9,882 nt of DNA from Desulfobacterales bacterium (GTDB lineage Bacteria > Desulfobacterota > Desulfobacteria > Desulfobacterales > 4be13). Location of the stretch: contig JAOZRQ010000239.1 in NCBI GenBank assembly GCA_029940115.1, positions 1 to 9,882 of the forward strand, in the 5' to 3' direction. Below, piece after piece: positions 6,145-9,882 of this stretch; the stretch's first letter is position 1; each line of letters opens with the position of its first letter. Position numbers and translations under genes: made by a program. Under the pieces are notes generated by a model that saw only the letters and a program-made list of their open reading frames with translations, was not told where the DNA came from and searched no databases.

Positions 6145-6518
6145 GATTTGAATGGAGGGGCGGACTGGTCTGGGTGAGTTTCAAATTGGCATATGAGGGA
6201 TCGGAGCATGAGATTGGCAACTGCATCCTGGACACCGGCTCCGCAACGACGGCAATTGACATTGACCTGGTTGACTTCAACTTTCAGAAGCATGCCACAA
6301 TCACAAGATTGTTTGGAATCGGAGGAGGGACTCAGGAGGTGATCGCCCAAAAAGTGGACAGTGTGACAATGGATGGACATGAGATGAGGAACATCGAGTT
6401 GGAATTTGGCAACATATGTTCCGATATTGGAATCAATGGCTTTTTGGGAAACGACATACTCAGCTTATACACTGTCACCATTGATCATTCCAGAAAAGAG
6501 ATTGAGTTCAAGCTTTGA
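6141..6518 (+). CDS. Retropepsin-like aspartyl protease
   Basis: 125 residues. The catalytic motif is ILDTGSATTAID, with Asp31 in DTGS. It is followed by a Gly-rich flap-like stretch, FGIGGGTQEV, and by the second family signature, hydrophobic residues then Gly (INGFLGND), near the C-terminus. A single DTG per chain implies a homodimeric protease of the retropepsin/clan AA type, as seen in small bacterial relatives. No signal peptide, so probably cytoplasmic. Translation is coupled to the upstream 84-residue gene through the ATGA overlap at 6141-6144; aaggga at about 6127-6132 could also serve as ribosome binding site. All key motifs look intact, unlike the neighbouring genes. Substrate unknown; the coupled partner is the obvious candidate. 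Confidence 0.8.
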   Translation: MRFEWRGGLVWVSFKLAYEGSEHEIGNCILDTGSATTAIDIDLVDFNFQKHATITRLFGIGGGTQEVIAQKVDSVTMDGHEMRNIELEFGNICSDIGINGFLGNDILSLYTVTIDHSRKEIEFKL

Positions 6519-6521
6519 AAA

Positions 6522-6778
6522 ATGTGGGAAGATGGGGACAAAGGCGGCAGGCAGAAGGGGGCTTCGGATTTCCTTGGGAGGTGGGCATTGAGGGTCAAAG
6601 CTGCTGAGACAAGGCGGCAGGAAATTGTTGACCAACAACACATTGGCGGAACCGGAAAACGGGTGTTCCTCGCTGAGGGCGAGGATGACAAGGACGCCTT
6701 CAGCAAGATGCCTGAAAGGAGATTCGGCAATGAGTTCGAGAAGACATGGGCGGTTGCTCCGGCAGGAGGAAAGTTGCG
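6522..6778 (+). pseudogene. N-terminal remnant of a VEGxDD-motif protein
   Basis: The frame opens at ATG 6522, three bases after the protease stop and in the same frame. About 85 residues look genuine, including IVDQQHIGGTGKRVFLAEGE followed by DDKDAFSKM and WAVAPAGGK. A beta-strand followed by EGxDD is the N-terminal signature of TOPRIM-like and DUF4435-like proteins. At about 6778 the sequence passes into dispersed repeat copy B (atcgccctgcctcagaacca), and the remaining nominal ORF to 6971 is repeat-derived. So the gene has lost its C-terminal part. Base composition is richer in G and C than the DUF4435-like remnant at 4905-5770, which argues against the two being halves of one gene. Family call tentative. 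Confidence 0.5.
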
Positions 6779-7130
6779 GATCGCCCTGCCTCAGAACCAA
6801 GGGCCATCCTCATGGGTCAGTCGGGTTCCGGATTTCGGATTCACAAACTGCCTGACAAGAGTTCTGGAAGATGGGATGCTAGGCGCCTTGATTCTGAACC
6901 AAGGATCGCCTTCATGGGATACAGGCGCGGGCACCCAGAAGAAAGTGATTGACAGGCATCCCAAAAAATGAGATGCTGGAAAATGGTCTTTGGGGCACAG
7001 GCGCGGGTGATGCTCATAAAAAAGAATTTCTGGCATGAGGAAGGCAGAAAAAAACTGATTGACAAGAGTTCCAAAAGATGAGATGCTGGAAAATGGTCTT
7101 TGGGGCACAGGCGCGGGTGATGCCCCGACT
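6779..7130 (+). repeat. Dispersed repeat, copy B (rearranged)
   Basis: Contains the shared words cagaaccaagg, ccatcctcatgggtcagtc, gattcacaaactg, gacaagagttctggaa and three occurrences of acaggcgcggg (6920, 6997 and 7107 areas). Internal order is scrambled relative to copies A, C and D. It includes a perfect 46-bp direct repeat (6968-7013 and 7078-7123, 110-bp spacing). Antisense frames give long nominal ORFs, but only because the repeat lacks stops in that direction. Confidence 0.8.
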
Positions 7131-7270
7131 CTGAGCCAAACACCATTGCCACCATTAATTTCCATGTTGTGTGACAGACAATTACTCAGAGGATTGCAGG
7201 GAAAAAATTGGCAGGTCTCATGGATCTGACTGCCTGATCATGGAGATCATGGACTCCCAAGAGCGAATTT
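7131..7270. other. Intergenic stretch with no gene seen
   Basis: No protein-like frame with a start signal. ggcag (about 7210) and ctgcc (about 7228) could pair, and gatcatgg is followed by a close direct copy. Nothing further can be supported. Confidence 0.4.
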
Positions 7271-7388
7271 CCCAGAAGGGCGTTTTTTTGAGGGAGTGGC
7301 TGAGAAATTGGAATCCCTGACTCCCTTTTGAAGGGAGCGCGTGACTGATCGGAAATCAGTGTGAGGCTTGTCAGGTTTCCTGATGGAG
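7271..7388 (+). repeat. Hairpin-rich 120-bp direct repeat, copy 1
   Basis: Matches 7775-7895 in order: cagaagg, ttggaat, ccctgactcc, aagggag, gtcaggtttcctgatgg. It holds three successive hairpins: ctccctt/aagggag with a ttg loop (7321-7337), actgat/atcagt with a 5-base loop (7344-7360), and tcagg/cctga with a ttt loop (7371-7383). No T-run follows, so these are not typical terminators. Confidence 0.75.
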
Positions 7389-7499
7389 AGGCCCTTTCAA
7401 AGCGAAACAATTTTTTTTGGGGGGTTCTCAAAAAAGCTTGACATCCTGAGAAACCTCCGCTAAACTCACTTCCAAATTTTCTGATGGGAATGGGTATCC

Positions 7500-7770
7500 C
7501 TTTCGTGATTGATATCGTGATGATTTGAACCCATTTATGTAAGGATGACTTGGGATGCTTTATTAAGGATGCAGATCGCCTTGATTCAGAACCAAGGAAA
7601 ATATTGGGGCCATGGGAAGATCTGTTTCCAGATTCACAAGCTGGCTGGCAAAAGTTTCAGAAAATGGGATACTGAAGGACGGCCTCTGGATGCAGGTGCG
7701 GGGATCATCCAGAAAAAAACTGATTGACAAGAGTTCTGGAAAATGAGATAGTCTTTGGAATACAGCATGG
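7500..7770 (+). repeat. Dispersed repeat, copy C
   Basis: Shares with copies A and D, in the same order, cgtgatgatttgaac, ggatgcagatcgccttgatt, ccagattcacaa, ggatcatccagaaaaaa and actgattgacaagagttc. Together with the preceding 7271-7388 repeat it forms a composite unit that recurs in shortened form at 7775-8096. The 60-codon + strand ORF inside it is repeat-derived and has no family features. Confidence 0.75.
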
Positions 7771-7774
7771 TTTT

Positions 7775-7895
7775 CTCAGAAGGCGGTTCTTTGAGATATT
7801 GTGTTTGTAGGATTGGAATGCCCTGACTCCATTTTTAAGGGAGTGCCTGGCCGGTTCTGGAAATTAGTGTCAACTTTGTCAGGTTTCCTGATGGG
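7775..7895 (+). repeat. Hairpin-rich 120-bp direct repeat, copy 2
   Basis: Diverged copy of 7271-7388. The first hairpin keeps its stem with one mismatch (ctccatt against aagggag) and the third (tcagg/cctga, 7879-7891) is unchanged, while the middle one is degraded. Stem retention despite base change is mildly suggestive of selected structure. Confidence 0.7.
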
Positions 7896-7899
7896 AACG

Positions 7900-8096
7900 A
7901 GGATCTGACTGTGCGACATTTGGTGCTGACATCGCGATGCTTTGAACCTATTATATTCAAAAATACGATCTGGGGCGTTTTGTTGAGGATGCAGATAGAA
8001 CCGAGTGCCATCATGGCCATCTTCATGGGTCAATCTGGTTCCAGATTCACAAACTGATTGACAAAATGAGATGCTGGAAGACAGCCTTTGGGAAGG
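7900..8096 (+). repeat. Dispersed repeat, copy D
   Basis: Closest relative of copy A. Shared words include catcgcgatg, ttgttgaggatgcag, atcttcatgggtcaatctgg, ccagattcacaaactg and gacaaaatgagatgctgga. It ends in cctttggga, where copies A and B continue with the acaggcgcggg segment that is missing here. Confidence 0.75.
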
Positions 8097-8270
8097 CCGG
8101 ATGACATGCCTGTGACAACGGACAGAATTGTGTGGGCTTCCGGATCGACTTGCATTGTAGGAGAGGGAGTTGCTTTCAGCAATATAAGCCCGTCACTGTT
8201 AAAAACAACGCGCTGCCAACTGTGTTTAAGTTGTTGGAAAAATTGAACAAAAAAATAAGGACTATTCAAT
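8097..8270. other. Leader of the dynamin-like operon, possible coding remnant
   Basis: No complete gene and no confident promoter. One + frame reads protein-like for about 45 codons (TDRIVWASGSTCIVGEGVAF within it) and stops at about 8245, without a start or known family; it may be a broken gene end. aagga at 8257-8261 is the ribosome binding site of the next gene, 9 bases before ATG 8271. Confidence 0.35.
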
Positions 8271-9080
8271 ATGAATGATATGGAAGATATAATAAAAAAA
8301 TTATGGGAAGAAATCGAAAGTTTCAGTAATGACTTTCCTTCTAGAAATCCATCGCTACGTTACCAAGCGGCAGTAAAAAAATGGGTTCAATTATTTAAAT
8401 GCTTTACTTTCACGGAAGGACAAAACTTTGAAGATATAGAGAAAAACAGTTTGTATCTGCTTGAGCGTTTTCAAAAAAGACCTTTAGACAAGTTGCTCAA
8501 ACTTGTGAGCCGTTCTAAATATCCTGATACCAGTCCTAAAAAGACTGATGCTTCAATTATCACTTTTTTTATAACGGCTTTGTTCTGTTTCGGCAGGATA
8601 AATCGCGCGGGACTACTTTCTCCTCAAAATAAAGCCTCAGAAAATAAAGTCCCGACACCAATTAGTACACTCAGTTCTTCGAGGCCCTCCGGAGAATCCA
8701 TTCAACAAAAGTATATTTTGACGATGGTAATTTCCGCAAAAGAGGCCAATTTGATTGATGCTTTACGTTCCGAAGGTCATCTGACTCCGGAAACAGCAGA
8801 AAATCTTTTCCGAAAAAAACAGTGGATAGGCTATAGTTCTGAAAAAAACTGGAAATACCAAAATCTGTTTGATGAAACTGAGTATGATCAGCAGAAGGAA
8901 CATGATGTTTATTACATCAAGACCACAATGGATAAGGAAGATGAACGCTTTGGCAGAGATAGCAATATGTTGAAGATGTATGACGCTTTTAAGGAACTTT
9001 CTCGGTTAAATCCAGGGATAGAAATTTCTGAACGACTCCCTAAAGAAACTTATGAAAATGAGGAGTTTTACCGTGTTTAG
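8271..9080 (+). CDS. Unrecognised 269-residue protein, first gene of the dynamin-like operon
   Basis: Not recognised. The start is supported by aagga 9 bases upstream. The N-terminal 80 residues are helical and charged (MEDIIKKLWEEIESF, then LYLLERFQKRPLDKLLKLV). One hydrophobic stretch, ASIITFFITALFCFG (94-108), could be a buried helix or a weak membrane anchor; there is no signal peptide. A Ser/Pro-rich linker (about 117-145) separates it from a C-terminal part rich in aromatic and acidic residues (NWKYQNLFDETEYDQQKEHD near 193-212), with ISAKEANLIDALRSEGHLTP (155-174) resembling a helical helix-turn-helix-like segment. The dynamin-like GTPase gene begins 23 bp after its stop, implying one operon and a partner or adaptor role. 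It is clearly AT-richer than cheA. Confidence 0.8.
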   Translation: MNDMEDIIKKLWEEIESFSNDFPSRNPSLRYQAAVKKWVQLFKCFTFTEGQNFEDIEKNSLYLLERFQKRPLDKLLKLVSRSKYPDTSPKKTDASIITFFITALFCFGRINRAGLLSPQNKASENKVPTPISTLSSSRPSGESIQQKYILTMVISAKEANLIDALRSEGHLTPETAENLFRKKQWIGYSSEKNWKYQNLFDETEYDQQKEHDVYYIKTTMDKEDERFGRDSNMLKMYDAFKELSRLNPGIEISERLPKETYENEEFYRV

Positions 9081-9092
9081 TACCCTGATTAC

Positions 9093-9096
9093 GGAG
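9093..9096 (+). promoter_or_regulatory. Ribosome binding site of the dynamin-like gene
   Basis: ggag lies 7 bases before ATG 9104. The nearby atgatatg offers only out-of-frame alternatives. Confidence 0.6.
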
Positions 9097-9103
9097 ATAT
9101 GAT

Positions 9104-9882
9104 ATGAGTCCCACAGAACGAATTGAAGCGACAAAAAAATTTCTGACTCAGCTTAAAGAGGCTGTTTCCAAAATCACATCCTGTGATCCTGAATCATTTC
9201 AAGAGGGAGAGCTTGGCAATTCCATGAAGCGGTTTGACGAAGCTTGTGAAAAATCGCTTCAGCGTCTTGAAAAACCGAGCCTTCGTATTTCTACCATAGG
9301 CACAACATCTTCAGGTAAATCCACACTCGTGAACGCAATGATCGGACGGCGGCTGGCTCCGATTGAGGCTGATGAGATGAGCGCGGGTGTGCTCTCTTTT
9401 GTTCATGCTGAAAAGTCTCGTATGATCGTAGAGCCAACCCGCAATGCTGTCTGGGAAACCGGAGAATGGAAAGACCTTGATGATGAGGAGATTTACTTCC
9501 GGCTTCGTGCGACAAAGGAAGAACAAGGATATGACGGTGTCATGGTTTCCTATCATAAAGAAAAAAAGAGAAGAAGCGACCTTGAAGCCCCGCGTGTGCG
9601 TGTGGAAGCTCCGATTTTGCCCGTTCTTTTTCCTGAATTGCTCAAATTGCCAAAAGGAATACGGTTTGAGATATTAGACCTCCCGGGACTGAAAGGAATT
9701 GAAGACCGCCAAAGCCTCAAAGTTATTCAGCAACAGGTAAAAAATACGTTTTCACTGGTGGTGCTTGACTATGGACAGACTGATGAAAATAAACGAGCAG
9801 CACTTTTAAAAGAACTTGAAGAAGTTGTTGAAGCCATGTATGGCCGGACAGACACCATGATGTTTCTTCTGAATAAGATAAA
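9104..9882 (+). CDS. Dynamin-like GTPase, 3' end beyond the window
   Basis: The frame is open from ATG 9104 to the window edge (259 complete codons). The G1 P-loop is GTTSSGKST (66-74), preceded by the beta-strand LRISTI and followed by LVNAMIGRRLAPIEADEMSA, the usual layout of bacterial dynamin-like proteins, with switch I near residues 88-100. G3 is ILDLPGL with DLPG at 192-195. G4 begins at LNKI (256-259); its fourth base pair starts with aa, so the usual Asp would be Asn or Lys. The N-terminal 60 residues are a charged helical lead-in. These proteins bind GTP and remodel or tether membranes; several take part in anti-phage defence. The stalk and membrane-binding parts lie off the window. 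It is probably co-transcribed with the gene at 8271. Confidence 0.85.
   Translation, partial: MSPTERIEATKKFLTQLKEAVSKITSCDPESFQEGELGNSMKRFDEACEKSLQRLEKPSLRISTIGTTSSGKSTLVNAMIGRRLAPIEADEMSAGVLSFVHAEKSRMIVEPTRNAVWETGEWKDLDDEEIYFRLRATKEEQGYDGVMVSYHKEKKRRSDLEAPRVRVEAPILPVLFPELLKLPKGIRFEILDLPGLKGIEDRQSLKVIQQQVKNTFSLVVLDYGQTDENKRAALLKELEEVVEAMYGRTDTMMFLLNKI

Noticed and set aside
7545..7727. 60-codon plus-strand ORF
   Set aside because: Lies wholly within dispersed repeat copy C and is not preserved in copies A or D.
8130..8260. Sigma70-type promoter for the operon at 8271
   Set aside because: ttgcat and ttgctt candidates exist, but no -10 hexamer sits at suitable spacing.
9291..9677. Minus- and plus-strand ORFs of 74-81 codons within the dynamin-like gene
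   Set aside because: They are out-of-frame shadows of the open GTPase frame that carries all the G motifs.

Overview
The window reads as a stretch of a repeat-rich genome of intermediate GC from a motile Gram-negative bacterium. The large hybrid CheA, the abundance of non-coding dispersed repeats and the accessory genes would fit a large-genome deltaproteobacterium (Desulfobacterota, for example a Desulfonema-like lineage). That placement is inference and is only weakly supported. All recognisable genes lie on the + strand.

Layout. 1-880 holds no convincing gene. It contains a REP-like palindrome module in three copies, a 55-bp inverted repeat enclosing about 360 bp, tandem small hairpins, and two G/C-rich fold-back elements; the second (698-853) ends just before the ribosome binding site of the next gene. 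881-4111 is one intact gene for a 1076-residue hybrid chemotaxis kinase, CheA: two Hpt domains joined by a perfect heptapeptide repeat, P3, HATPase, two CheW-like regions and a receiver domain. 4112-4487 is mostly a dispersed repeat (copy A). 4488-5770 is the wreck of an accessory locus: a fragment that looks like part of an ABC/AAA-type ATPase is joined to the C-terminal two thirds of a DUF4435-like protein. The latter is interrupted by a 192-bp non-coding mobile element with 17-bp terminal inverted repeats and a 5-bp target duplication. Removing the element and one copy of the duplication restores the reading frame exactly.

5890-6518 is an intact, translationally coupled pair: a small protein of unknown function and a retropepsin-like aspartyl protease. 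6522 to about 6778 is the N-terminal remnant of a protein with a VEGxDD-type motif, cut off where another dispersed repeat (copy B) begins. 6779-8270 is almost entirely repeat (copies B, C and D, plus a 120-bp hairpin-rich direct repeat). 8271-9882 is an AT-richer operon: an unrecognised 269-residue protein followed 23 bp later by a dynamin-like GTPase that runs off the window end.

How it fits together. A conserved signalling gene (cheA) sits beside an accessory region whose decayed ATPase/DUF4435 locus and live dynamin-like operon both resemble genes found in anti-phage defence neighbourhoods. The repeats mark the breakpoints of the damaged genes. The best candidates for an undescribed system are the 8271/9104 gene pair and the 5890/6141 pair.
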